The notes below the pieces were generated by a model. That model was not told the DNA's origin. It did not search any database and saw nothing but the letters and a program-made list of their open reading frames with translations. Positions 12,574 to 24,500 of a stretch of 64,000 nucleotides of DNA are shown here, piece by piece (position 1 is the first letter of the stretch; each line of letters opens with the position of its first letter). The DNA lies in contig OZ026604.1 of NCBI GenBank assembly GCA_964020085.1, positions 16,885,858-16,949,857 on the forward strand. Direction: 5' to 3'. The position numbers and the translations under genes were made by a program. The DNA is from Micromussa lordhowensis. Lineage: Eukaryota; Cnidaria; Anthozoa; Scleractinia; Lobophylliidae.

Positions 12574-12753
12574 TTTGATTGTTGTTTACATCCGCTGCAT
12601 GATTGCGTGCTCACAAAATTTGCGCGGGTCAATGAGGAAATTTAAAATGGCGGTCACAACGGATTGACTTGTGTACAGAAAATTTGGCAAAAAAACAAAT
12701 ATCTTTAGTTAAGAAAAAGCTAGGATTACTACAGCAGTACAGTTTCTTTGGTC
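12574..12753. promoter_or_regulatory. Bidirectional TSEN2/CEP44 promoter region
   Basis: Only 180 bases separate the two divergent start codons. AAAATGGCGG, a YY1-type core, occurs on the plus strand at 12644-12653. The same motif on the minus strand overlaps the TSEN2 start codon (CAAAATGGCGGA, 12568-12578 region). No TATA box was identified. This suggests a shared housekeeping promoter; transcription start sites cannot be placed. Confidence 0.6.
12647..12667 (+). other. Candidate upstream ORF in the CEP44 leader
   Basis: An ATG inside the YY1-type motif opens a six-codon frame (MAVTTD, then TGA), ending 86 bases before the CEP44 start. It matters only if transcription starts upstream of 12,647, which the sequence cannot show. 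Confidence 0.35.
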
Positions 12754-14646
12754 ATGACTACAGGAGACCTGAAAAATAACCTTAGAAAGCTTGTTTCCGA
12801 ATTAAAACAAATTCACTATCCTCAAAGTGAGCTCGATATCAAAGGAGTAGCTCAAGGGATTCCCAAGGCGTTTCTTCCCATTGTTCATCATGTTTTCCTT
12901 GATTATTCCATCTCACTGGCTCAATACTTTGCGTCTAAAGAATACGAATTGTATGGGAAAACAGATTTGCGATTCATGGAAACTGTGTACAAAGTCCTCC
13001 GTGACGAGTTTGGTTACAAGCCTCAGCTAACCAGAGAACAGTTTCTAACAATTGGATTCGCAGAAAGAAAGATTATTGTCCTTTGTGAAGTGGTAAAACT
13101 TCTGAGAGAGAAACACGATGAGCTTACTCCTAAAGGTGGCAAGTCGGAAAAGAAGAAAGCAAAGCTGGTGAGTGATAATAATGGCACTACTAAGGAATGC
13201 TCGGACAAAGTAATTTCGACACACTCTGATCGTTTTCCTGGACCCCTTCCAAAGGACACTGACATGAAGAGTTTCCGGTGTAACGAGGAAGCAATGAAAG
13301 CTGGCTTGGGATTAAAGGAGCCTCTTGTAACTCGTATGTTTGTTGATGGTGACCCCAGCATATGCACTGGTCCATCAGGGAAAGCTGGCAGTTCTGTGAA
13401 CAATTTGGTTCCATCAAATTTAGTCAGTTTCCCAGTTTCTCAGAACTCGGAAATTCGACCATATCTGTCTAGACAGTACCATGTTAAAAGAGTCACTTGG
13501 GGAGATCAATTAAATGAACCCCAGATCAGACAATCTGAACAAAGTGAAAAAGTTTCTGTTGCTCATCCAGTCTGCAACGAGGCAGTGAAACCCATCTCAG
13601 TACCAGCAACAATTCACTCAATCCCTTTTGCAAAGACATCACCAGCGTATTTTCCCCTACAAACAGAAACCACATCCAGTGCAGGAGTGATACAGCCACA
13701 TACAATTCCTTCCCCAGTTTCCATGACAGCAGCTCCTATGCCCAGTGCTGATCTGATGCTTACACCTACTGTCAAGAATACTCATCATCAAGCCATTCCA
13801 CTTTCCATCTCTCGCAACGAGAATGATTTGCAAGGCAATTCATTTTCAAATGGTACACTTCCATGTACAAGAGTTGTGAGACATTCAAATCTGATTGAAC
13901 CATCAGATTCCCATGTGACTGATTCAAGCTCAAGTGCAGAGGCTCAGGTTTATGTTCTAAAACAGCAGGTTCAAGAGTTACAGGAGAAGTTTGATAGCAT
14001 GGTGTTGTCAAACAATGAAATGTCAGCCAGGGTTGTGCTTCTGGAGAGCAAAATGAAGTTGGTAGAGGAAGCGTCTGAGAATAAATCTTGTTGTAATTGT
14101 GGAAGTCCTTTGCCCAAAGAGGACAAAAAGAATGAGTCACAACCTGACAAAATTGTTGTGTCTGGTTTTAATGTACACAGTGAAAAAAATTCAGGCAAGG
14201 AATCTTTTGGAAATAGTTTGAAATGCATATCAACCAAACATATTGGAGAGACTGGCAATAATTATGACAAGGGTCCTAAATCTATGCTAAAGAACAATTC
14301 AACCAGTAGAAAACTGTTCACAAAGACAGCAACCTCTGTTGGCCATGATCACACAGTTAAAGATTCATCATGTCATGTCTCACCTACTTACTCAGAAAAG
14401 TCTGATGGTCCAAGTGATGATGATGGTAGTGATGGCAAAAGTAAAAGTACCTCATCAAGTGAACAAGATGCAAGTGTTGTCATAAGCCCATTTCCTTCAG
14501 TTTCCAAGCTTTCAAGAGTATTTGCAAACTCTGCAACCAAGAATACTGTGGTGAATGTTCACAAACGGCTTCAAGAGACCAGAGAGCTGCTAGCAAGAAC
14601 CAACAGAGACTTTGCTACAAAATTTAACCACTACCAAGATGAATAG
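12754..14646 (+). CDS. CEP44: Centrosomal protein of 44 kDa orthologue, single exon
   Basis: CEP44 is a centriole/centrosome protein; in vertebrates it localises to the inner centriole and is needed for centriole-to-centrosome conversion. The ATG at 12,754 gives MTTGDLKNNLRKL, which aligns with the start of the human protein; the frame also opens at a TTG six bases upstream, which is not used here. Residues 1-125 form the conserved CEP44 domain (DLRFMETVYKVLRDEFGYKP, FLTIGFAERKI). A Ser/Thr/Pro-rich linker follows. A predicted coiled coil runs from about 395 to 440, and a short conserved C-terminal helix (VHKRLQETRELLART) lies near 605. At 630 residues it is clearly longer than the human protein (about 390), mainly in the linker. 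The gene is uninterrupted by introns, unlike its neighbours. ATTAAA near 14,768 is a possible poly(A) signal. Confidence 0.92.
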   Translation: MTTGDLKNNLRKLVSELKQIHYPQSELDIKGVAQGIPKAFLPIVHHVFLDYSISLAQYFASKEYELYGKTDLRFMETVYKVLRDEFGYKPQLTREQFLTIGFAERKIIVLCEVVKLLREKHDELTPKGGKSEKKKAKLVSDNNGTTKECSDKVISTHSDRFPGPLPKDTDMKSFRCNEEAMKAGLGLKEPLVTRMFVDGDPSICTGPSGKAGSSVNNLVPSNLVSFPVSQNSEIRPYLSRQYHVKRVTWGDQLNEPQIRQSEQSEKVSVAHPVCNEAVKPISVPATIHSIPFAKTSPAYFPLQTETTSSAGVIQPHTIPSPVSMTAAPMPSADLMLTPTVKNTHHQAIPLSISRNENDLQGNSFSNGTLPCTRVVRHSNLIEPSDSHVTDSSSSAEAQVYVLKQQVQELQEKFDSMVLSNNEMSARVVLLESKMKLVEEASENKSCCNCGSPLPKEDKKNESQPDKIVVSGFNVHSEKNSGKESFGNSLKCISTKHIGETGNNYDKGPKSMLKNNSTSRKLFTKTATSVGHDHTVKDSSCHVSPTYSEKSDGPSDDDGSDGKSKSTSSSEQDASVVISPFPSVSKLSRVFANSATKNTVVNVHKRLQETRELLARTNRDFATKFNHYQDE

Positions 14647-14883
14647 TAATGTTATCATTGTTTTAAAAGTGTACAGATTATGTGTACCATATAAACCTAC
14701 TGCCAGCTTACCTTGGCTGTGGAATTTTTTTTTGCAAATTTGAAGACTGACGTTTCACCATGTGATCATTAAACAATAACAGCCGAGGACATTTTTTTGA
14801 CGGAATCCTGAAGGACAAAAACTGCATTTTTTTAACAGGTTTACTTACTAAACGGTTTGAACCCAGGAGTATCAGTAGTTTGT

Positions 14884-15090
14884 ATAGTATGATTGTCCAG
14901 GTGAGGGTAGCTCTGAGAAGAACTGTTGTTGGTGACTGGCATTTCGACAACCTGAGCCGAAGTCATCTTCAGAGTCAAATGAATAGTGTTTGTCAGTCGA
15001 CTCTGAAGATGACTTCCGTTCAGGTTGTCGAAATGTCAGTCACCAACAACAGTTCTCAGAACTACCCTCACCCGAACAATCAGACTATTA
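14884..15090. repeat. Palindromic MITE-like element downstream of CEP44
   Basis: About 95-base arms are inverted copies: AACTGTTGTTGGTGACTGGC on the left against GTCACCAACAACAGTT on the right, and GAAGTCATCTTCAGAGTC against GACTCTGAAGATGACTTC. The ACGTCAG/GTCATCTTC-type words are typical of abundant short elements in cnidarian genomes. The open frames across it are palindrome artefacts. Confidence 0.85.
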
Positions 15091-15926
15091 GTATATGAAT
15101 ACAGGTTTACTGTTGGATGTATTTTGTGGCTCCTCAAAGGCTGGTCAACATCTGATTTAGCTTTAGATCAAATTATTTGATGGAGTCTTTTTCACTAGCA
15201 AAATGAAAAGAAACTGTTTGACGCTCTGTATTGAACTTAAATGTAACATCTGATTTGCTGATTTGGTTTGTAAAACTGCAAGTGATATTACTGGTAATGG
15301 TTCATATGCTGTACATATAATATACATTCATTAAAGCTGCAAACCATTACAGACTCTTAGCTGATTCTTGTCTGGTTGAAAGACAGGTAAATTGGGTTCC
15401 AAGCCCAATGCGATTAGTCATGCAGGACTGTCATTAGTTTTGAGTCACCTGACATATTGATCTTCACATGCGTAACAAACTTGTTACTTTGCGAGTGAAT
15501 TGTCACTATCAACAACAGGCAAGGTCACCTAGAACATCAAGGGCCCACCAAGAATACTCTGCCATAACATGTCTTGTGGGTTACAGCCGTTAATGCCAGC
15601 CCTGATTGTGTATTTATATGTACATGTACAGTCATGTCAGGTTATACAAATTTGCCCACAAGTTTATCAGTGATACCTAGGAATGAGTATTACCAGTAGT
15701 TGGAGTTTGAGGAAAAAATGAGGACTCCTTCAGAACTGGAGGGAACCTGCTAAAAGGTGTAACAGTAAGGGAACAACTTAAAGATATGCAGAAGTGCTTT
15801 ACATGTATTTCAGAACATTTTTGGGAGAGTAGGTTGGGGTGGGGTAGCAGATGCCAGCCTCCAGTTAGAAACTTTAAACAGAAAAAACAATTTCAATTTT
15901 GCAAATATTGCATGATTCCCTTGCCA

Positions 15927-16119
15927 TAATGGGCCATTTCCGAGTTCCCTTTTGCCTCCATGTCAAAACGAGTCTAAGTGTGAAACCATTCATATGAAAA
16001 TGAGTTCCGCCTACAGGATCATTTTCATGCAAAACAAACTCATTTTCATTTGAATGGTTTCGCACTTAGACTCGTTTTGAAACAGAGAGGCACAAGGGAA
16101 CTCGGAAATGGCCTATTAT
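15927..16119. repeat. Palindromic MITE-like element
   Basis: The outer arms read ATAATGGGCCATTTCCGAG and CTCGGAAATGGCCTATTAT. The inner arms AAAACGAGTCTAAGTG and CACTTAGACTCGTTTT are also inverted. No coding capacity. Confidence 0.85.
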
Positions 16120-17419
16120 CTGGCCTCTAGCCTCTAACAGTGAGGTAAACTTGAATTACATGTAAGCCCAGCTTGTAAACAAGATATCTGTGACATCTTC
16201 TTTTGCAGGTTTTGAGTTATGTCTGGTGTAACCTGACGGAGATCATGGTGAACAAACTACATGTAAGTTGAGTGCTGTGTGCTGGCAATAACGACAAGTT
16301 GCATGATAAGCTAACAGTACCAAGGACTCTAAAGGTATGCAAACTTTAATATCACACTTGACACAGAAGTTTTAAAAAGGTGTTTAGAAGGTGTAAGAAA
16401 TACAGAGATGCCTCTCAACTTTTCCATATTATATATATGCAACTTGTGTGTACATCTGTCTGGGATTTAAAAGAATCTACCATACATTCTGTTTTTAAAC
16501 CGCTCCTAAAAGTGAAATTCTTACTTCTTTCTATTGTTTTTATACATTTTTTTGCTTTCATTGTTTACATTGTCAAAACAGTAAACTTAAATCTAGAACA
16601 TATTACCAGTAAGCACCACTGTATTCAAAAATTTGTCTAAAAAATGTACACCTCTGATCTGTGGGCTCTGACTGCGCATATAACTAGGTGTTTTGTTTGA
16701 GGCCAATACGTACATGGTTATGTCTTGTTACATTTCATGTAACCTTTATGTTTACTAAAAGATTGATACAAAATCAGTATGCTTGGGAGTATGCAAACGG
16801 TCCTTGACCGTTTTAGGTGAGGGCATCGCTATACTTGATAGTTTTTCCAAACTCTCTTTCATCTTTGCACCAGGTTACAGGTATACACACAAGCACATTT
16901 TTGTACACAAATTATTGCTCACTTCTAGTTAAAAAAAAGAAAAGCTTAGAAAATGTCCCATTTGACTGTAAATTAAATATTAAATATTTTAACAATTGTA
17001 ACTATAGTATCATGATTTTTGTTTAGCTCTTGCTATGTTCACAGAGTTTATGATTGGTTTTCATCCTAGCACACCTTGAAGTTCAATGAGAATATCTGCT
17101 GGTTGTGAGTTTCTGAATCTTACACTATCAGGTCAGTCTTGCAGCATCAGTTATTTTAATTTATATATACACAAAGAGTGTGTATACCAAAATACTGTAC
17201 AGTTTACATTTGTACTGTACTTAACTATGATGTCAAACTAATTAGAAGTCTTGCATTGTTTTTTTCTAAAGGCAAATGGAGTGCTTGAATGTGATATGTA
17301 AAGGTCAGCTTGGTAGATAAAAAAGTGCAAATAGATTTGCAATTAATTATAAAAAGGTTTCCTTCAGAATTTATAAATAAAATATTTTATCCTATGATAC
17401 AATATACATAGGCCAGTTG

Positions 17420-20400
17420 TTAACTGAATTTCTCGTGAGGAGTTAATTCAGTAATACTCTTAAGTTTAAGTGGCTCTTCATTTTCATCTTTTGGCGTATA
17501 GCCTTTTGGTATATAGCTCTGAGCTTGAATGGTCTCGCCCATCTTCATTATGGCATCCATAGGCACCTCAGGAATAGCAGGATATAGCACTGCTGGTCTA
17601 CAACAAGTAAAAACATGACCCAAACAAAACATTCAGTCACATCTCTGTACTAAGGAGGTTTCTGATATGAGAACTCTACGACATCACAGATGAATGCTAC
17701 ATATATCTTATTAACCAGGCATGAGGACCAAAATAGGAGAGTATCGGCTTGACATTAGTTGTGTGATGAAGTAATGTTGCAATCTGGGAAAGAGGGAACA
17801 TGTTGCTGCAGGAGTGTAGCTAGGGAGTCGTGGGGTACCCATGACCCCCCCTTTTTTGTAATCCTTTTTAAGCAAACAACCTAGAAAAGGTGGCAAAATG
17901 GACATGACAATTTGATGAGTACTTTCACTTTGACACAGTGTGACCCCCCCCCCCCCCCTTTGAAAAATCCTGGCTATGCCCCTGATATTCTATGCTGTAG
18001 TTTGTACTTACCCTATCCGATTCTTCTTCATCCTTCTTATTATTTTGTAATGACTTAATTCTGGATGTCTGTTTTTCCGTGTTATTCTAGAAAAGAGGAA
18101 GAGAGTTGTGAAAAATTATTTAGATAACAGCTCTGACTACATGTAGCTGCTTTGAAACTTCACGTGGTCCTGTGTTTTTTTTAATAGACAGTCTTCACCT
18201 GATTAATCAGACATTAATTTTGTATCATTTGTTGTATACCAAAAAGTCTTCAATTTGGAAGCACTTGTTCAGTTGAACATCACTTTGGCAGCCATTTTGT
18301 TTCTTCATGATACAAGTTTACAGATGATCAAGCAACTTCTTATTTCCATAAATCTGATCACTCCTATAACTCCCTCCAGCTAGGCTATGACTCATCAAAA
18401 ATGATTACAATTTAGTGCCAAACTAAATAGATAAAATGTAAATTTTGTCTTTTTGGGTGCTGAATTGTCAAATGAAATAACCAACATTTTGGCATTGCTG
18501 CCCTCTTAAGAGTAGAAGAAAACTTGTAAACTCTTTTGAACCCTGAAGACAGGCAACAATGCCTAAACGTCAGTCATTTCAAACAAACTTTCTATATCTG
18601 TACAATTTTTAGTGCCTCTTTGTTTTCTGTATAGCTAACTTTAAGCTTTCATCACACTGCACTCAGTAACCAAGCCATTACACTGTTGTTACCTGCGCCA
18701 TAATTTTTGCCAGGTCTGTAATGTGTTTGAAGTCCAGGTCCAGCTGCTCATTGCAATTCCTGTTCCAAATAACGAGGCTAGTTCTAGCTCAATGACGCCT
18801 AAATCAGGACGTTCATTTACTGAACACACCGTTTTCCATGGCTGCCCTTGTGCTGACTTCTCTGCTATACATCTTTTAGTAAAAAGTATCCAGTTAATGT
18901 AATTCAGTCTTCTTTGCATTCACTGCAATTCTTTCACTTTTTTGTTTATACCCTAGTCTGTGTGATTGGTCAAATGAAAGTTGTAGACCAAGGAATGTGC
19001 AGTACTTCAAGGGTAGTCACAATCTTTTTTCATTTTTTATTTGAGAAAATAATTATAACTAATATACATGTAGTAATGAAATAGAAGCGTGTTGTGGTGT
19101 CTTTGTATAACTCGTGTCAAACTCAACTGACAACAGTAACAAAGTTCATTATCAAATACACTGATATGTGTCTGCCAATATAGGCTTTGTAATGCCAAGC
19201 TTGCAGCAGAATTAAACTAAACTCCTGGCCATTGTGGAGGAGTACCATATTTACCATTTCTATATTTTTAATTAATACTTACTTAATAAAATTCCTGTAG
19301 CTTTCTTCCCAAATTGCTTGGTTATGATATTCATAAACATGGCAGGCAAAGGTTGTAAATACTGTCAGAAATGAAGTGAAGGAGAATATACCTGCAAAGT
19401 ATTGTTAACCAATTAGCAGACAGCTTTAAAAGGATGAAGTGAATAGGAAGGACAACAGAGATCAACAGCAACTTACCCACTCTTATTATAGTCTCTTTTA
19501 TTTTATGTGCTGCTCTGTTACTTAGAAAATTAGGATTTGATCTGCGTAGCCTACACAGAGTTACAAGTCCTATGAACAGAAAAAAGACAAACATGATTAC
19601 TAGCCAACATGGTAAAATAAATTCTAACACAATCTGATCATGCCATAAATAAAAAAAAGTATGTTCACAATTTTGCCATTAAGCTTAATGTGAAATGTCT
19701 CATCTACAAGGGAAAGTAATGTTCATGCTTCAGAAAAACTTAGGATGGTATGTTTGCAAAACATAATAGCCAAAGTTAAACTAAAAGATAAATGACAATC
19801 TTCCAGAGATGTCAAAGGTTTTGTGGGCATAAAGGGTTGTCAAAGCCAGTTACCCACTGTGAACTTGTCGGGTAACCCGAAAACACTGATCCCTGGTCTG
19901 CGGGTCCACGAACTACCCTACGGACCCCCTCTACGAACCACCCCCAAAGTATAATAAAAATAATAAATGAATATTTCCCTTACAAGTTGTCTAATAGATT
20001 ACTCGTGTTGGTGAAATTTCGAAAGTTACATTGTGCAAATGTAACAGACTTAGTTTGGGTTCAGCCTCGTGCGCAAGTTATATCATTTACACATTGCCAT
20101 TTCCTTTGCTGTGGCTATATATGAAAGACATACTGGGAAGCCTCCTAGAGGCCTCAAAAATTGTGTTTCTTGCCTGCTGCAATTTTGTTCAGCCCATTTC
20201 CTGTGGGTTCGTGAACTTGCTCCAGGCTTCACAATTTGCTCAGTGGAATTACAGATATAAACAAGCTTAAACAACCTAAAAATACATCTTCCATAGCCAG
20301 ATTGAGCCACCAATGGAAGGTAAGAACTTCCCATTTTTTGCCAAGCTTTTAGACATCATTTTGGGACCCAAGTCTGTTACATCTGAACAGCGTATAACAC

Positions 20401-21475
20401 CAACTTTCACCAACACGAGTAATCTATAAGTAAAGTAAAGTAAAGTCTGCATACGAGCCTAGTGGCTCATCAGGTTGGAGCTTATCGCGGTTTCAGTAGC
20501 ATGGAGCGACTAGGAGTATTTCTACTCCCCCCTGGATGGGATGCTAGTCCATCGCAGGGTTAACCCCAGCATCAAATTCACCGGTACCCATTTATACACC
20601 TGGGTGGAGAGAGGCACTGTGAGGGTGAAGTGTCTTGCCCAAGAACACAACACAATGTCCCCAGCCAGGGCTCGAACCTGGAGCGCTCGCTCCGGAGTCG
20701 AGCGCACTAACCATGAGGCCACCGCGCCCCCACTTCGAGTAATCTATAAGACAGCCCATAAATGAAATAATTATTTATCATTTTTATTATATTTTGGGGT
20801 GGTCTGTAGTGGTAGTCCGCAGACCTGGTCTGAAGGGTAGTCCGTGGACCAGGTCCGTAGTGGGGGTCAGTGTTTTCAAGTTACCCTACTTGGTCACCTT
20901 GGTCAGCTATACATTTTGCTGGGCTTTTTCTAATTTTTTAAAGATGACAAAATCTGTCCCAAACAAAAGAGTCCCCTTCATGTACCAGAATGACATACTG
21001 TTACTCACTGTGCTGTAGTATCCATACCTTGTGTTAAGAAGATCCCTCCTACAAGTAAGTCAAGGCTTAAAGGTACCAACAAGAAAATGGCTCTCATGCT
21101 AGGGTTCTTGTACCCCACAAAACAGATTCCACTTAATGAGTTAGCATCAACCTGCAGTTTAAATATCAGAAGTGAACTGATGTGTAATAAATTAGTAATA
21201 AATTGTATTTTATAACTTATTTTTATTGATTAATTTATGGTTTTTAATGATATGATTATAGTTTCTGACAAATCAGAACATTCATTTTGTATCGACATTA
21301 GATTATGCTACATCAATACTATGTCACTAACAGCAATTATAGAAATGTAGAGATGTTAAGCCAGTAATATACAAGAAACAAACTTTAGAGCAGACTGGGG
21401 CATGCTAAAGGTCCTCTTACTGGGTCTGGATTTTTTTGTCATGTTTTGGAAAATGTTCATATTCCTTTCTCAAAC

Positions 21476-21512
<37 letters not shown>

Positions 21513-24500
21513 AATCCCGGAAGGAGGTTTGGATACCTGGTCTTAATTAGCATAGATTTTGACGATTTTACTACGCTGTTTATTCGTTAGGTTTTGTTTC
21601 GATTGAGAACAGATATCAAACACTCGAGACAGTGTTTCATCGGCTATCCAAACACCTCGAATTTCGTCAAAAATACTCCTCTGCGCAACATATTTTCAAC
21701 TCTCTTCTCGGTGTTTGGATATCCCGATGAAACACTGTCACTTGTGTTTGATATATTACGTCAAAGACCTCTTACAAAATTCTAAACATGGTTCCCTAAT
21801 CATTGTGCATTGTACTCAAAACTATTTGAACTCTGCCATTCTTGTTAAAATAGCATTTATTTATTTTATTTATACTAAGTGTAAAGTTCATGGGATTTAG
21901 TGATTATCAAATTACCTGTTTTAGAGCAAGAACACTGATTGCCAGGGTAAGAGGATAGGCCCAGGCTATGATGTGAAAGTATACCACTTTCCCAGCAAAA
22001 TTATCTCTTGTGCTGCCAAGAGACTTGAAGCAGATGGACCAGGAAAAGGCCAGAATAACGAACCATACAGCACCCACCATTGAGAAGTAGTAAACCAAGA
22101 CAAAGGTTAGAACACAGAGAAAGCAGTCATTCTCACTGGAGAGAAGAAACAGTCAGGTATAAATAAGATCAACAGAGACTGTGATTGATTATACACATAG
22201 TACAGATAAAATTATTGTGATGGCTATACATGTATACATTTTTATAAGGGACTGGTTATTATTTATTGCAAGAGGATTGGAGGATTTCTTTTGCGGGGGG
22301 ATCATTTGATTTTAAGGATAACACAAGGGGGGACAGTCATAACTGAGATCCCAAAAGGGGGTACCGCTAAATGTCACATGCCCAGACAGACTTGGTGGAC
22401 GGCTATTTGGCACTCTAAGAGGAAGCTGTGCAGTTTCCAAGCACTTGGGATGGTTCAGTTAGATTGCTGGTACGTCAACTGGCATCAGATATTGGGATCC
22501 AGACTAATGATAGACATTGATTAAGAGACTGCATCATGGTGGCTTTATTATACTGTAAGTACATCATAATTAGAAATATTACTTGTATTTATGAATGTTG
22601 AAAGCGCTAATTAATATCCACATTGAGAGGTGGACATGTGTGCGAAGACATGAGGGGGATTACAAAATTTATTGATCATTATGTGGGGGGATCACTTCAA
22701 TGAAATAACATTTTAAGAGGGATCAGCTAAATGTTACTGAAAATCCTCTGACTTCCCCCCCCCCTCCCCTCCCCTCCCCCTCCTGGAGGCGATAAACAAT
22801 GGTGATAGTATAAAGCGGTTTTGATTGCTGGGTTCCCGGTCTTAGCAACATTCAGTGGTCTAGCTCTAATGTTCAGGTTTGTGTTGCATCATCAGTGGCT
22901 GGTTTAGTTTAAAAAGTGTTGACAAAAAGGAATTCACCTTGGTTCCTGAAGCCTCATCGTATCATCCTGCCGGCAAACAGTCCGATTTCTGGCCCCATCA
23001 GCAAATTGAACAAGAAAGCCCATTGAGGCAGCACAGAAACAAATGTTCATGTAAAAGAGGATCACTGATGGATAGCGATTCTGTGATTTCCAGCCAATCA
23101 GAAATGTTATCTGTCAAAAGTAAAGCACTTCCATTATTTTGAGGACTATGCATGAATACCAGAGTGACTTCTTATTAGTACAAGAGATTCGAAAGTTGAC
23201 GTTTCGAGGGTTAGCCCTTGGTCATAGTGAATTGCGTCGGAGTGATTCGCTCCGACAACAGGCTTAACGCTTGAAACGTCAGCTTTTGAATCTCTTTAGA
23301 GTGGCCAATCACAATATCAACTCAGTTGATAAAACCAAATTATCTTGTAATACTCCCCACTGCCCAGCACCGCAGTTTCTTTAGAAACTTACCCCCTTTA
23401 TACTTATTAGTACAAGATTCCCTATTTACCATGGCATTATATCATTTGCAAGGACTGTGAAAAAAGTACTAGATCCATTAACTGGTGACAGTGAAAAATG
23501 CAGCCACCACTTGAGCAGAGTTCCTATGTTATTGAAAAGCACTGCAATAGCCACGCATTCTTTATAACACATGCATGACTAGTTTACAAAGATCACAATA
23601 ATTCAAAGAAGGAACTTAAATGACAAATAGAGTAGTCATACCATTGTAAAAAGACTACATGTAAATGAAAGACTTCCAAATGCTCCAACAAATCTGTGAA
23701 TTCTTGTGTGGTCTTCGCTGGTGAAGATAGGATTTTCACATTGTATTCCACACCCTTCTATTCCCTCATACCAGCTGGATGTGTGGTTTGTTTCAACCAA
23801 GGGCCTCTTGCAAGCAGATTCATTGAGGTGAATTTCAGTTATCTAAAAATATATTTCATAGTAAAAAAATTAACATTTACTCCTCTCTCTGAGGCCTAGC
23901 ATATTATTTTCTTTTAATTTGAGGATGGAGAGGGGTGTATAAATAGTGAGAGTGCAATGTATATATAGAGCCAGAGAATGTTCTTTTGTGCTGTCATTTT
24001 ACCATGAGAGATGATGTAAACTAATAGAAATCCCCACCCCTTGAATTCCAAACAATTAGAAAGCTGTTGTCAGATTCTAGATACCTAGAAATTTTCAAGT
24101 TTGCTGAATGTATTCATGCATTAAAGAAAGTAGAAAACTGATTTCAGTGAAACATTGGTTTAGCTACTTAAGTCAATAATTAAGTTTTGTTTCAATTCAC
24201 TCTATAAAGCCACAGATCACTTTGTATTCTTCATAACTTTAACTTTTGTATTCTTCATAACCTTAACTTTTGGCCCTATTTATCAATATTCTCCTACAAA
24301 ACTGTATCGAACATTGCCAGAAAAATAGATGAAAAGGCTCAGGCCAAGTTGGCTAAAATCAAGTGACATTCCACAAGTTTTAACGGGATAGAATTCTGCA
24401 AATTGTAGATGAAACGCATTTTACAGCCAGCTAGACAGTGGTTTAACCTCTGCGATTTCGACAAACTATGTGTATGCAGGATATCTGTTATGTAATAGAT

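Larger units (their letters stand above)
14647..17419. other. Convergent spacer between CEP44 and SMO
   Basis: This interval holds both 3' ends and two MITE-like palindromes (14,884-15,090 and 15,927-16,119). The open frames at 16,380-16,640 and 16,817-17,026 show no recognisable domain and are hydrophobic AT-rich runs, so I do not call them genes. Confidence 0.6.

Noticed and set aside
13023..14258. Minus-strand open frames opposite CEP44
   Set aside because: Shadows of the long CEP44 coding frame, without family resemblance.
16380..17026. Two hydrophobic small open frames between CEP44 and SMO
   Set aside because: AT-rich sequence, no splice-consistent extension and no domain resemblance; membrane-like character follows from T-rich codons.
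22291..22524. 77-codon plus-strand frame in SMO intron 3
   Set aside because: Lies in a degraded GGGGGATCA-type repeat, with no conservation signal visible.
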